From Pezizomycotina sp. ARF18 (Eukaryota; Ascomycota): a stretch of 64,000 nt of DNA. The first letter of the stretch is position 1, and every line of letters starts with the position of its first letter. The position numbers and the translations under genes are program-made. The DNA lies in NCBI GenBank assembly GCA_002224055.1, contig AZLU01000091.1, forward strand, positions 1 through 64,000, read 5' to 3'. A model generated the notes under the pieces. It was not told the origin of the DNA. It saw nothing but the letters and a program-made list of their open reading frames with translations, and did not search any database. Below, piece after piece: positions 47,045 to 57,932 of the stretch.

Positions 47045-48160
47045 TTGATTCTTCGTATACATCAGAGAAGAAGAGCCGTAAATCGACTCGAGTGAGCCAT
47101 CCCCAGCACCAAATATAGCCCCGTTCGGGCTGAGGCAGCTATAGCTACCGAAATCATGCGTGCGGAAGCGAAAGGTAAGCGACATGACGTCGTCGCTGGG
47201 GATGGTTCAGGATATGTAAACTTCCGACGCGTTCGCGACGGCCAAATCGTACCTTCCACCGATAACACCGCGTCCAGGTTGGTACGAAGCGAACTCTAGG
47301 ATCCACAGGACGAGTTCGGGGGAAGCCTCTCGTAGAGAATACTGATAGCTTCGTTTACTTCATCGTTCGAATCCGGGTGGTAGAATACGGGCACATAACC
47401 CTTTGTATCGGGAGGTTTCGGGTCCCAGTCGCGTTTTCCACTTAGAAGTTTTTTGACTTTCTCCATTTATCCTTTCTCCTCCCGGAAACAGAAAAAATAT
47501 CGCGCCGGGGGAATCTTCTATATCGCGAGATCTTGGCAGAGCTTCGGAGGTTTTTATAATAGCCAGAACTGTGGAGTTCGCCTGTTCAGCCGCACCCCTG
47601 CATGCGGCCTGACAGATTTCAAATTGGGGATGCTGGACCATGCAAGGCGGTTAGGAAGAAAATAGGGCTGACAGATAAGCTACTTCGAGCGATTTTGGTC
47701 GGTATTCACATCGCGGGATACTTGAAATATTAATTGTATATATGGCTGGGAAACCTCGAAGATTTCGCCCGATTTCTGGCCTATCTTGCAAGCTGGAAAA
47801 CTCGCTGCATCCTTTCACCATGCCACCGGAGCCTTCTTGCTTCGACTACTCACAGAGGCGAACTCTACGCTTGACCGATACTCCTACGTGTCCGACAGCT
47901 TAGTTTGCCTTTCCGAATTCTTCAATTTTGCCATATCTTCTTCTTTCCTGGCCAGGATGATATCAGACTGTGAATTCGTCAAAATAAGCTGGTTCTTCTT
48001 TCGGAGTTATACTTCTGCCTCCAATGACCAAGTCGTATCGCTGTTAAAGCGCTGCAAAACACGAGCGCCAGAGCACATTTTTATAACCTTTAATAGTCTT
48101 CGAATTCTGAGCGTGACCTCCTTGTTGTTTAATGTCGTAGGTCGAAACTCCTACAGTTGA
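47045..48160 (-). pseudogene. unrecognised decayed gene with F-box-like motif
   Basis: Reading leftward, several frames carry gene-like peptides: 'YDLVIGGRSITPKEEPAYFD' near 48000, 'KRDWDPKPPDTKGYVPVFYH' near 47410, 'SPELVLWILEFASYQPGRGV' near 47300 and 'DDVMSLTFRFRTHDFGSYSC' near 47180. The 'PELVLWILEFA' helix resembles the start of an F-box-like segment, and the 'RFRTHDFGSYS' part is reminiscent of a fungal family that follows such a segment, but the match is not certain. Stops and frame changes separate the pieces. The adjacent MULE-like insertion lies just beyond its 3' end. Confidence 0.3.
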
Positions 48161-48175
48161 AGCGGTCTTTTTTTC

Positions 48176-48203
48176 TTTTTTTTTTTTAAAAAAAAAAAAA
48201 AAG
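48176..48203. repeat. back-to-back T12/A16 homopolymers
   Basis: Twelve T directly followed by sixteen A, the third such junction in the window. Confidence 0.85.
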
Positions 48204-49429
48204 AAAAAGAATAAAGTAGGCCGTCGTTGTTCTGTCGCGGAGAATCGGAGGATAAGCTTCGGAGATGATGGTGCTATTCGGAGCGAGGCTCCGCGATCTA
48301 AGTTCAAGCTGCAAGGCACCGTCTCATGCCGTTTTAATATTGATCAACGGATTCATGTACGAACCCTTCTACGAGAATCAAACGATAGTGTCTGACATGT
48401 TTTCATGCTTGCCAGCTTGAAAAAAGGCTAAATCTCAGCGGACCGAATTACATGACACTAATCATCCCGGTTATTTATATATATATATATATTTTTCAAT
48501 ATTTGTAATGCTCATTTGGGATTTTCAGCAAATAATAGTAGGAGTCTGTATCGCCGAATCAAGAGGCAAATCATAAAGGACGGCGTGAAGATCCACGTTG
48601 ATACATGAGACCATCTGTTTCCATGAACGATAATTACGCCGAATTTGATAAGAGAAAAAAATGTATCTACTACGATAAGGAAGGCATCTGCAAGAGCGGG
48701 TAGTATCCTCATCTCGTATCTTGAGAACCCCGTAATAAGATCTCGTGTTTTCCGTTCTGTACAGTACAACCTTTCTGAATAGGCAACTGCGCGACGAAAA
48801 TCGACTGGACGTTGAAGAAAACTCTCATTGAACAAGAAACAAATAGAGAAGAATTTTAGAAGCGAGAATTTAAAATATAAAAACTAGGGGCGGCAGACCT
48901 AGGCGGCTAGTATCGCTGCAGCCCGAGATAACCAGCAGGGGACCCCGTGCTTTATATTGTCGTGTTCCAGTCCGTAATTCATCGTATTCGGGTCTCATAC
49001 TTATACTTGGGCAGGCTTATTTGGAGGGTCGAAATCGGTAGTGACCAAACAATCTCGGTAAATAAATAATGCATTGGAAAACGTGGAAAACACAGGGTTC
49101 TAACTAACTAATTCCGTATTAGCGCCACAGCCCGTATTCACGAAACTGCCGAGCGCAATCTAGCAAGTTTCAAATTCTGTTGAAGCTTTCGGCGACTGCG
49201 GTAATCGGTTTGTCCGATTCTAATGTTCTAGAAGGCAGCTCGGCTTGAAGTTTACAGAGGCTATATAAACGACGATCAATCGCGACTGCCCTTCTTTGAT
49301 TATCAACACTTTAATCAACGTCAACCAAACATTCTTTCATATTCACAAAGCAAGAAACCCTACTACCTAGACATCTATCACTCATCATTTCGTATATAGA
49401 CGTATATATAATTAAACGTATAGAGCACC
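48204..49429. other. intergenic, upstream of secreted-protein gene
   Basis: No gene recognised. TATATAA at 49263-49269 is a likely TATA box for the gene starting at 49430. A (TA)n tract lies at about 48476-48491. Confidence 0.45.
49263..49269 (+). promoter_or_regulatory. TATA box of secreted-protein gene
   Basis: TATATAA about 160 bp upstream of the ATG at 49430. Confidence 0.5.
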
Positions 49430-49958
49430 ATGCTTGTCTCCTTTAAAACCACTATAACTATCCTAATTGCTATGCTCCTCGCAGCATCCAATCCCGTTTT
49501 CGGTCTCCCTGCGCAGTTGTCGTCTCGATCTCGTAAGTTAAACTACCATCTCATCGAACGTTATAGCATTAAAACAGCTCTACTGCGGAAAACTATCATG
49601 TGAAGCACTAACGTGCCGCCAAAAAGCCAATGGCCCGTTCGACTTCAATCACGTTATAATGCCTCAACCCGGGCAACAGCACGTGGACTTAAACGCAGAT
49701 TACGTCCAACAGCATATCCAAAATATACAGCAAAACGGTGGCACGGCGCTATATCGCTACCAGCTCCGCGGCACTGATCATACGTTCACGCACTTCGAAC
49801 CTTTGAGCAACCGTTATTTCGACCTGAACTCAATTGGAGCCGTTGGCCAAGCGGTACCGAGGAATTCTCAGTATTTCACCCACCACCCTGCGGTCAACGA
49901 GTTCATTCAGTCGGGGGGAAGGTCGTTCGGAGGGAGCCGTCCTTGCGTGATCTGCTAA
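49430..49958 (+). CDS. small secreted protein, candidate extracellular or effector-like
   Basis: Two exons (49430-49532 and 49567-49958) give 164 residues with no frame break. Signal peptide: 'MLVSFKTTITILIAMLLAAS' with cleavage near 'FG|LPAQ'. The mature protein has 'YCGKLSCEALTCRQ' (C-x4-C-x4-C) near its N-terminus and ends 'RPCVIC'. The middle is Gln/His/Asn-rich with 'GGTALYRYQLRGTDHTFTHF' and 'FDLNSIGAVGQAVPRNSQYF'. No family is recognised. Size, signal peptide and cysteines fit fungal candidate effectors or other secreted proteins. The inferred intron is only 34 bp, below the usual fungal minimum; the next AG (45 bp) breaks the frame. Its clean frame contrasts with almost every neighbour. 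Confidence 0.68.
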
Positions 49959-51860
49959 GGGATGATATTTCGAGCTTGAGAAAAGAAAATTATGAGTGAA
50001 GGAGCGTGAAAGTTATTTATCAATATCTTTCATCCTGGGGCAAGCTTTAATGAGGAGGGTAGATATAGGGGTTTTTTCTTGTTCTTCCCGTTTGCGTCTT
50101 TTCCGTCTTGTTGTTTTCCCGTACTGCATAGCGCGGCATATCATTCGTAATGTATTTAATTTTTTAAATATAGATCCCTAATCCTACTAATACATCGGAA
50201 AATATATCTCCTCAAAGCCATTTGACGAAAGGATTATTAATTTGAGATTGAGTTGATTACTATGAGAACTTTCGGAGACTGGATTATCATGTGATGAAAT
50301 TGATAGACCCCTATCTAATATAACAAGCTTGAGATCAATACATAAATCATTATACATGATTCGAAACTACTTATACCATTGCCTAGGCCGTGAAAGGAAT
50401 ATGCGGGAATCAGCGAAAATAAGAAGACTTAAATAGTTGCAATAAATATCTAGCTCGAACTTGCTATATTACACTATTCTCCACTGCGCCGTCATAGAGT
50501 CCTAAGAGGGATTATAGATTGCACCGATATAACCGTGTTTCAAGAACAAAAATATATATCCTAGAAAAGGCAATTAGTTCGAGGAAGAAAAGAGAAGACA
50601 GATACCATGTCCTCGAGTAGACGCGACGATAAGAAGGACTCCCACAAAGGCGGCAAAGAATCTAAGCCTGAAAAAAGCCACAACCTGCGCCATCGCGCTA
50701 TCCCGTTGGGAAAAGACTTTTTTGCTAAGTTAATATCTACGGTCAAGGAAGCGCATAGAGCAGCAGCCAGACTTGCCATCGCGGGGCTGCTTTAAGATCT
50801 TCAAGGTACGGCCGAAGAGCGCACCATCTGTGAGGAGCCGCGGGGTTTATTCCTTGCCGGGAGAGGATTGGCTCAAGGCAATTACCGCTCCGTCAACTTC
50901 ATCGGTGGGCAATGCCTCATAGAGCCTGGCTTTTGTGTTAGGCCAATAAATAAATTTTAATTAGCTTAGAAGGGAAAAAAAAGAAAAGGAAGCATGCTTT
51001 CTTCATAGCTTGGAATTTTAACTAAATCCCCTTTTATACAAACTTTTGCTCCAACAAACAAAAATACAAATAATACACATCCACTCATTCTTACTCCGAT
51101 TTATTGCCGTACCAACGAAAAGATGAACAGTCACGAAGGTTATAATGGCGATTCCTTCAGTCATGATGGTAATTAGCGGAGTTCTCGCAGCTTGCTCTCG
51201 GTGTCGTTGTTTGAAATGCAAATTATTGTGTTTGCTGACCCTCGGGGTGAGAGCCGCGTTAACTAGGATTTCGACTCCCGAAGACACCTCCGGCCTCCGA
51301 GTCCCTATGGAGTTTCTGTTTCAAGTATGGTTACATCGCCAATGCATTCAATCGTCGCCTTTCGACGCGCGAAGCCAGCTAATCTATGTCTCTTAGGTCG
51401 TTGAATCTGGCCTTGAAGATCAACCAATTCTACGAGGACTTCTGCATCCCTCGCTGACCGAAAGTTTTAAATCCACTAAATATTCCGAATTGCCATGGCA
51501 AAAGATCAGAATCGACGATGGCTGAAGACATGGAGCCTCGTCAGCAAAGGGTGGTGCACATTCATAACTTGGGCTTTAATATACGAAGGGAATACGCTGT
51601 GAAATCTCTTTCTCGCTGTTAGTGTCGAACTTGAGAGCTTCGGAGCCTTTGCTCGAGCTTGAGGGCATCTACCTCCACGAGAAGGTGGAGAATGAAGAAG
51701 TTATATATTATGTACATTTCTGAATGAGGTGCTAATCTACCATTCAATCCGTAAATCTCGGCCTGCTTAATCCCACCGAGTCCGGATCTAGGAAAGATAC
51801 AGATGCAAATCAATTGGATCTAGAAAAGAAATTAGAAAAAGAAAATATACATTAGTCTCA
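49959..51860. other. 1.9-kb gene-poor region
   Basis: A 62-residue lysine-rich frame at 50607-50795 ('MSSSRRDDKKDSHKGGKESK') could be a small gene, and 'TWSLVSKGWCTFITWALIYE' near 51520 resembles an F-box-type helix pair, but neither is convincing. Otherwise AT-rich spacer. Confidence 0.3.
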
Positions 51861-52712
51861 ATGGCTGAAATTAGAACGCTAGATAGCTCTGAAAGGATCA
51901 AAGCATTCACCAGGTAAGAGACTAAATCCCTTCCCCCGCCTTTATTTCTCTATTCCTGGGGGAAAAAAACCCTCCTTCTAACTCTCTTTCTTTTACAACA
52001 ATAGGGCCTACCTCCGCGACCGCGACCACGACATCTCCATCTTCACAAACGAAAGAGGGCAACTACGGAAAATTCCTCGTCCACTCGAAGTCATCTGCGA
52101 GCAGTCCGCCTACTTCCGTGACATCCTCGATAGCGACTTCGCCCCATGCAGCGACGACGGCACGCAGCACATCCACATCCGCAGTTTCGACCGCGAAACC
52201 GTCGAGAAAGCGCTCCGGTTCATGTACAACGATTCAACACATAACCTCATACAAGTCTCAGGGGGTCTAGTTAAGGCGCCAGACTATTCGTTTTCGCGGG
52301 CTTCCTAGGCTTAAGAGGCTACTGCAAGAAATCGTCGACATTGAATTGCCGCCGATAATAGCGCATTTCAAACTAGAGGACAAGGAACTCATACACTAGA
52401 GTTTTTTTATGCATTCTTGGGGGGTGTGCTGTCGAAGAGGCGGTGGAGGCGTATAGAGTACTCAAACGCGCTCATAGAGGCGTGGGAGATGATGTACAGT
52501 TACCGGGATAAGAAAAAAGACTTTCGAATCCTATGGAACGACCTGAAGGGGTGGATGGGGGGGCACGGGGGGAGCTGGCTGATGAGAATTACCAGAGGGC
52601 TGTTATGGGTACTCTTAGGGAGATGGAGGTTATGGCGATTATGTCGAACGAGGATGCTAATTTGGCGTTGCTGGTGTGTGAGCTTTTCTTGATCGCTGTT
52701 ACTGCGGCGTGA
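51861..52712 (+). CDS. BTB/POZ protein (subfamily II)
   Basis: Exon 1 starts at 51861 ('MAEIRTLDSSERIKAFTR'). A 91-bp intron (51914-52004, GTAAGA...CAATAG) leads to 'AYLRDRDHDISIFTNE', then 'EGNYGKFLVHSK', 'ICEQSAYFRDILDSDFAPCS' and 'SFDRETVEKALRFMYND'. Later frames give 'GFLGLRGYCKKIVDIE', 'NALIEAWEMMYSYRDKKKDF' and the end signature 'VMAIMSNEDANLALLVCEL', with TGA at 52710-52712. About five frame changes occur, including two around the BTB 'VH' strand. The first exon, intron position and end signature agree with the other array genes, so membership is secure. Confidence 0.72.
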
Positions 52713-53559
52713 AAGTGGGGGGAGGGGAAGCTTTTGTGGCTTATTAGCACAAGGCTTGATACTCGTCAAGTAATACGATAGTCAATGGACTACACTTTCT
52801 TCTCTTTCTTTCTTTCTTTCTTTCTTTTTTTTTTTGAGGAGTGTTATTGGCATTCGCAAAACGACGTATCGTTAGCGATTTATCAAGAGGCTAAGTATAT
52901 TAGTATCGGGTTTTTGGTATTTTGTTTCGAAATATTCAAACAATCAACTCGTGCAATTATCAATTTGCTTCGTTTCTTGGCTTTCGGATCACTCTTTCGT
53001 AGAAAATAACGCGCATGCAATCCTTGCTCCTATATTCGAACTCTGATGTTCGATAGCGAATAGTCCACAAACATTATCCATGCAAAAATTTACCCCTGAT
53101 CACAATAGAGAAACATATCGCGAATTATTTAAGACCTCAATAAGATCTAGTTGAAGCTTCAACTACAGCCCTGACATAACCCAAGCATTTCAGAATATAG
53201 AATATTACCAGGCCGAAAAGATTGTTTCATGAAAGGCTTTGCAATTCTCCATCTGTTATGCCCTCTGCCACGGCTCCCCGCACGAGGTCAACCCCTTGAG
53301 AGTTTCCACGTGTTTCCAGATGCTTTCTTATTGCAACACAAGGAGACGGAACGTTGACCCCGAGGTCTTCTTTCAGAGCAGAGCATGCGCGGTAGTTTTA
53401 ATACTACTGGCGTAAACACCTAAATTAAAAGAAAGGGAAAAAAAAGAAAGAACAGTTAGTCGTCCTCCCCAATCGTCAAAAATTAGGATCAGTATTTCAT
53501 CCGTCCTTACTTTCCTTCGTTTCGTTTCATCCACTGAGAGATGTAAAAAAAAAAAATAG
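52713..53559. other. intergenic, no gene recognised
   Basis: Contains a (CTTT)n/T run at about 52797-52836. No coding motif seen. Confidence 0.45.
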
Positions 53560-53685
53560 ACGACTCACAATCGTAGCTATCCTAAGTGTGGGCGTAAGAT
53601 ACGCCGTCGACGAGGTCGCCGTGGTTATCGATTAGACGCTGAGGAAAGCGAGGAAGGTGACGAAGAGTTGCAAAAGAACTGACAT
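53560..53685 (-). CDS. very short secreted peptide, start of gene
   Basis: From ATG 53685 the frame gives a signal peptide, 'MSVLLQLFVTFLAFLSV', followed by a stop. In the next frame a polar peptide continues with 'LIDNHGDLVDGVSYAHT' and one cysteine near the end. A hydrophobic start with small aliphatic residues at the cleavage region, then a short acidic peptide, is like the other tiny secreted genes to the right. No family is recognised. Too short for certainty. Confidence 0.35.
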
Positions 53686-54441
53686 AGTGGCTAGCACTTA
53701 TGGGGAATTGTTGTTTCTAGGAAGCACAGAAAGGGTACGATCTTATATGTGTGGTTCTCGGAAAGGCGAAAATGGAACTCAGGAAGGAGAAGATGAGCTA
53801 CTCTTAAGTATGTGCGAGTTGAGCGCAAGTAAGTACTGCGACGGAGAGCTCTTATCTAGCCATTTATCCAATCAGAAACCCGCCTTTATCTTTCCTCTCC
53901 TTCAGCTCAAGATTTTTCCAATATTAAGCTATTTTCTTTTCTTTTCTTTTTTTAACCTATTACTTCCAACGATTTCAGGACGCGGCTAAACCCTGTATCT
54001 GCAGGTCGGAACTACGGCAAAACATATGCATCACATATACATTAAAAGAATCGTTTAAAAAGTGATGAAAATACCACTGATCATCAAAACTACGTAGCTT
54101 TGCTTTGGTTCTCTTTCCTTTTCTAATCAAAAGGAAACGCAGAAAAGAAAAGGCCCGAGAACCCTTTTTGCCATAGACACAAGATTTACGCGATAACATT
54201 TGTGATTTGTGATAAATTAGTACTCCTATAGCGGCTGTTTTTAGAACGTATAAAACCAACCTAGCGACTTCGATATGCCTAAGTATGCGGGAGTACCTAT
54301 AATAAAACTAATATTACTATCAATCCCTGATTTCATATTAATCCAAAAAAGGGGAAAAGAAGGGTGTGTGCCTACAAGAGTAAATCATCACGTATGACTA
54401 TACGGAACGCCATTACAAAGTCGTCGTATTGGTCCTGCAAA
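53686..54441. other. intergenic, no gene recognised
   Basis: No motif-bearing frame. T-rich tracts at about 53930-53952. Confidence 0.4.
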
Positions 54442-54648
54442 TTAGTACAGCGCGCAGCGACGACGTGTGGGCGGCAGGTTCTGACGTCTCAGGGACCGGG
54501 AGGGGTTAGGGCACGTGATCTTCGGTTGCGAGTCGTCGGATGAGCCGTCGTCGGATGAGCCGTCGCCGCTTTGGGCGGCGGGGGCGGCACTGACGGCTGT
54601 CACAAAGGCGAGGAATGGAATGAGGATCATTATGAAGGATGACGGCAT
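54442..54648 (-). CDS. small secreted protein with Asp/Ser repeat
   Basis: 68 residues in one frame. Signal peptide 'MPSSFIMILIPFLAFVTAVS' with cleavage near 'SA|APAAQ'. The mature peptide has a short tandem 'GSSDDGSSDD' repeat, then 'KITCPNPSRSLRRQNL' and 'RRRCALY', giving two cysteines and a basic tail. No family is recognised. The DNA repeat CGGATGAGCCGTCGT explains the peptide repeat. The C-terminus may be altered by a frame change, as the last 20 residues are Arg-rich. It could be an extracellular or effector-like protein. Confidence 0.5.
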   Translation of the reverse strand: MPSSFIMILIPFLAFVTAVSAAPAAQSGDGSSDDGSSDDSQPKITCPNPSRSLRRQNLPPTRRRCALY

Positions 54649-55128
54649 GACTAACTATTTGTACTGATGGCTTTAGAAACACAGAAGATGAAGTATACTG
54701 GGAATATGCAACGTCGATTTCGGTCTTCGCTTTGGTTCGGTGGTTCGTTTCCTGTTTATTTATCACCGGGGTTTTATTTATCACCGGGTAATAGCAGGAG
54801 ATGGGTAAATTGGAATACTAAGTGAAATTACGTAGAGGAAAGGCGGCATTCGGTCCTCTTCATAAAGACACTGTTTCCCTTATGAGCTGTCTGTGCTACG
54901 TTTGACGAACGAACAACAATTAGTGAGAGGGCTGAACGGCTGTTACTTTTTAGGTTTATCGCGCTTAACCGAATTCGATCGATATAACGCTGCACGCTCA
55001 GTCCAGATGGAAATGCTTAGGGCTGAAATAAGTAAAAGTGGGGAAAGTATAACCGCCAAGAAAGAAATAACAGCGACACACACCGAAGACAAATTACGTA
55101 TTTTCCCCCTCGCCTCCGAGAGATACCA
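54649..55128. other. intergenic, divergent promoter region
   Basis: Lies between the minus-strand secreted-protein gene and the plus-strand BTB gene. A direct repeat 'TATTTATCACCGGG' occurs at about 54756-54789. Confidence 0.4.
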
Positions 55129-55882
55129 ATGGACGCTTCAGCACCTGTGGCACCCGAGCGCGCTAGCAACCAGCCTCCTCCAGCGAGAAACTGGGTCATC
55201 AGTTATATCAACGATGTCGGGAATGTCGTCCGCGGCGTCGGAGCCGTCGACCGCGATAACGAGCCCCCGGGGGTCCGTCTCGGAAGTCCGCATAGCGGGG
55301 TTTCGGAGATACCCAGGTAAACAAGAACAAAACCCCTTTTTCTCCGCACCCGCGACGAGTTTTCGCTCACCGCGATGTATTTTTGAAGCATGTTCAACGA
55401 CCATCGCTACTCCGACCTGACGATCTACACCCGCTCCGACCCATCCACGTCCACCGCGCCATCGTCTGCCAGAACTCCACCGTCCTCGACGCGTGGTGCG
55501 ACGCCCACCGCGACCAAAATGTCTACACCATAAAGCAGTTCCACGGCGAAGCCGTGCACTGCGTCTTCTCCTTCCTATACAGCGGTAGACTAACACAGTG
55601 CCGCACTCGACCTCTCGAATTACAAGTCCTCGCGTGCGCTGCCGATGCGCTCGTGTCTCGCGCACTTAATGCCGACGAGGGGACTAGTATGGCGGAGATG
55701 CTGGTCGAGGTTAGTTTGGAAGTGTCGGGGAGTGAGTATGTTAGCTTTGAGAATTTCGTGGTTGGGTTGAGTAAGGCGGGATTGGCAGCGATGTTTTGGA
55801 GGAGTGGATGAGGATTACGATGGAGAAGTCGCCGTGGCTGGCGATGGAGGTTTTCAAGGTGCTTATCAGGCATTGTCAGTGA
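55129..55882 (+). CDS. BTB/POZ protein (subfamily II)
   Basis: Exon 1 (55129-55316) encodes 'MDASAPVAPERASNQPPPAR' and a polar leader. A 72-bp intron (55317-55388) precedes 'MFNDHRYSDLTIYTRSDP', then 'HVHRAIVCQNSTVLDAWCDA', 'YTIKQFHGEAVHCVFSFLYS' and 'LELQVLACAADALVSRALNA'. The tail reads 'FENFVVGLSKAGLAAMFWR' and, in the last frame, 'MRITMEKSPWLAMEVFKVLI' ending with TGA at 55880-55882. Only two frame changes are needed (near 55440 and 55800), making this one of the better-preserved array genes. Confidence 0.75.
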
Positions 55883-57439
55883 TAGGAAGGAGTGTGTATG
55901 ATAGCCACGAGCAACGTCTTTTGGTTAATAATGCTTTTTGATACCTAAACTCGAGAACTTTCAGGGGCTTGTAGCCGTGCGCTTCGTTAGCACGGATGCT
56001 GGCGCTAAGAATGTCTAACGACACGCACTGAGCTTACGCTACACGCGAATTATTCCAGTGCTCTATTATAGATGCCTTTGTGTCTCTTCTCTCATTAGTC
56101 AAACCCATTCCTCATATGAAGCCTTTTCCTTTGGTCTTCTCCGCCAGGTGAATATCTGTCAGACCGTATTATTGCCCATTTATCTTTATCGCTTGCATCA
56201 TATTTAATCCTGTACTCAGATGACTCTCAATCCCGCAAGCGTTTTTTTTTTTTTTTTAGAAAACTCATAGGTAACAAAATATACCACCGACTAATGAACC
56301 CGAGCCACCGCGCCGCTTTGGATTTCAGTAATCTGTAAATATGACTACCGTCATGCGACTTCCTCCTGAGAAGTTTTCCTCTAAGCGTAACTGATTTACA
56401 GTCGCTTACGGTTCATATTTGCGCACGCACGCTTATAACCTAGTGGAAACTAATATAGTATATAGGTATCGCTACTTAGACATGTTAAGGACTTCTATAC
56501 ATACAGAAAAAAAAAAAAACACGGAAGAGTACTAATTTGAAATATCCATTGCATCGAAGAGAAAGAAAGAAAGGGAGAAAAGAATCTTCAACGAAAGCAA
56601 CTATTCTACACCCTATACAGGCCATCCCTGTAAAAGGCTCACATTGCCTTAGAAGCGTCGGTACACACAGTGCGTATGGTATTTCGGAACAAATATCAAG
56701 TATCGATCGCAAACCCGCCTCCCTGCACTGCGCACTGGTAGTGCATGGCGCTATAAAATCAAGAGATTATCAGCGTCAGTATATTGTATCAAGAGAACCT
56801 GAATTAAAAGTTGGCAAAACAAAAACGAAAGTACAACAGTCATAGGGGATTGGAAGGGAAATTTGAATGTAACGAACTTTGAAACACTGGCCCCGACGTT
56901 CTAGTATACTAGAGCGCTCTCCAGCCTCAGTTTTTCGGTGACAGGGCCGAAGGATAGTCGTCCGTTGGCGCCTAATATATACGTCTTTTAATGTTATATT
57001 GCCAAAGTGTTGTTGGAAGTGCACTAAAACTCTGCTGCGGTCGTTCATGCGATGTTGCCGCCAGCCATCGTACAGGAAAGAATAAATCTTGAACAGAGTA
57101 CTATTTGAGGAGACATGAAGGTAAAACGAAGCTGGGAAGCCAATAATTTCGAAAGGTTGTCAACAAGGAAAGGAATAGAAAAACGGCGGTATCGATGCTC
57201 ATAGGACAGTACCGACATTGAGGCCAAATTATGAGTAACCTAGGCGCTTTCGATTGTGTTTTGTTACCCTTGACACTTGTGGACGAAAATGTCACAATAA
57301 CCACAACATTGCCATGCTGCACTTCTCTATTGAAACCAAGAAATTGTCACCATTTGGATACCCCGGAACAGATTCCATATGATGGAAAAAAAAAAAAAGG
57401 ACTGTCGAGGATAAAGAGAAAGTGGAAGGTATTCAGGAT
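55883..57439. other. intergenic with possible faint copy of a secreted-gene unit
   Basis: No clear gene. A weak match to the body of the 63.4-kb secreted gene is seen on the minus strand at about 56890-56985 (GGCGCCAA followed by a similar GC-rich stretch). A T-run lies at 56244-56259. Confidence 0.35.
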
Positions 57440-57660
57440 GCTACTGACCTCCAGCTTCTTTGCAAGGAGGCCTTCCTCGAGTCTCGAGTTTATTGAAGGG
57501 CTTTTCAGTCTCACCCTTCGGACCACTGCACCAAAGATACATCGTTGGGTGGTGGCGGCGTTGCACTTGCGGAAGTGAACAGCGAAGATATAGTTGAGTA
57601 GGATGCTAAAATCTCATCGCTTCTCTATTAGGAGTGCTAGAATCGCCTTTCGGAAGTTGA
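57440..57660 (-). pseudogene. decayed member of the small secreted family
   Basis: Minus-strand sequence aligns by eye with the gene at 63160-63484: 'TTCCGA..GGCGATTC' followed by 'TTC.C.CGCAAG.GCAACGCC', then a similar GC-rich tail. Translated, the shared part gives 'FRKCNAATTQ' against 'CFDRKRNAGANS'. The signal-peptide region is not recognisable here. It is best read as a decayed copy. Confidence 0.4.
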
Positions 57661-57932
57661 GGGAGAATGGGATGACTTGGATGCCTGGCTAAACCTGAAT
57701 AATATACGCAAAATGTATCGTGTGGTCCGGACTCTGGTGGTACACTTTATATGGGGTCCAGGATGGGAAGTGGAGTTTCTTTATAGATATTTCATCCCAT
57801 GGATCGATCTACCGCCCAAAATCTCATCAATGGAGTTTTACCAGGAGGATTCCAAGCACGGAAAGATCCCGGTCCAGCCCCTTTCGTTTCTTTCTTCTTC
57901 GGTTCTCTTTGTTGGAACACCACTCCGGTGTG

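Noticed and set aside
50607-50795. Lysine-rich 62-residue frame as a histone-like or adaptor gene
   Set aside because: Too short, no domain, no clear promoter. Left as an unassigned frame in the spacer entry.
55138-55665. 175-residue minus-strand Arg-rich frame
   Set aside because: Antisense shadow of the plus-strand BTB gene at 55129-55882.
747-55882. A conflict or immune system made of NLR, HET or NACHT proteins
   Set aside because: No P-loop, HET or NACHT motif could be seen in any frame. The repeated family is BTB/POZ.
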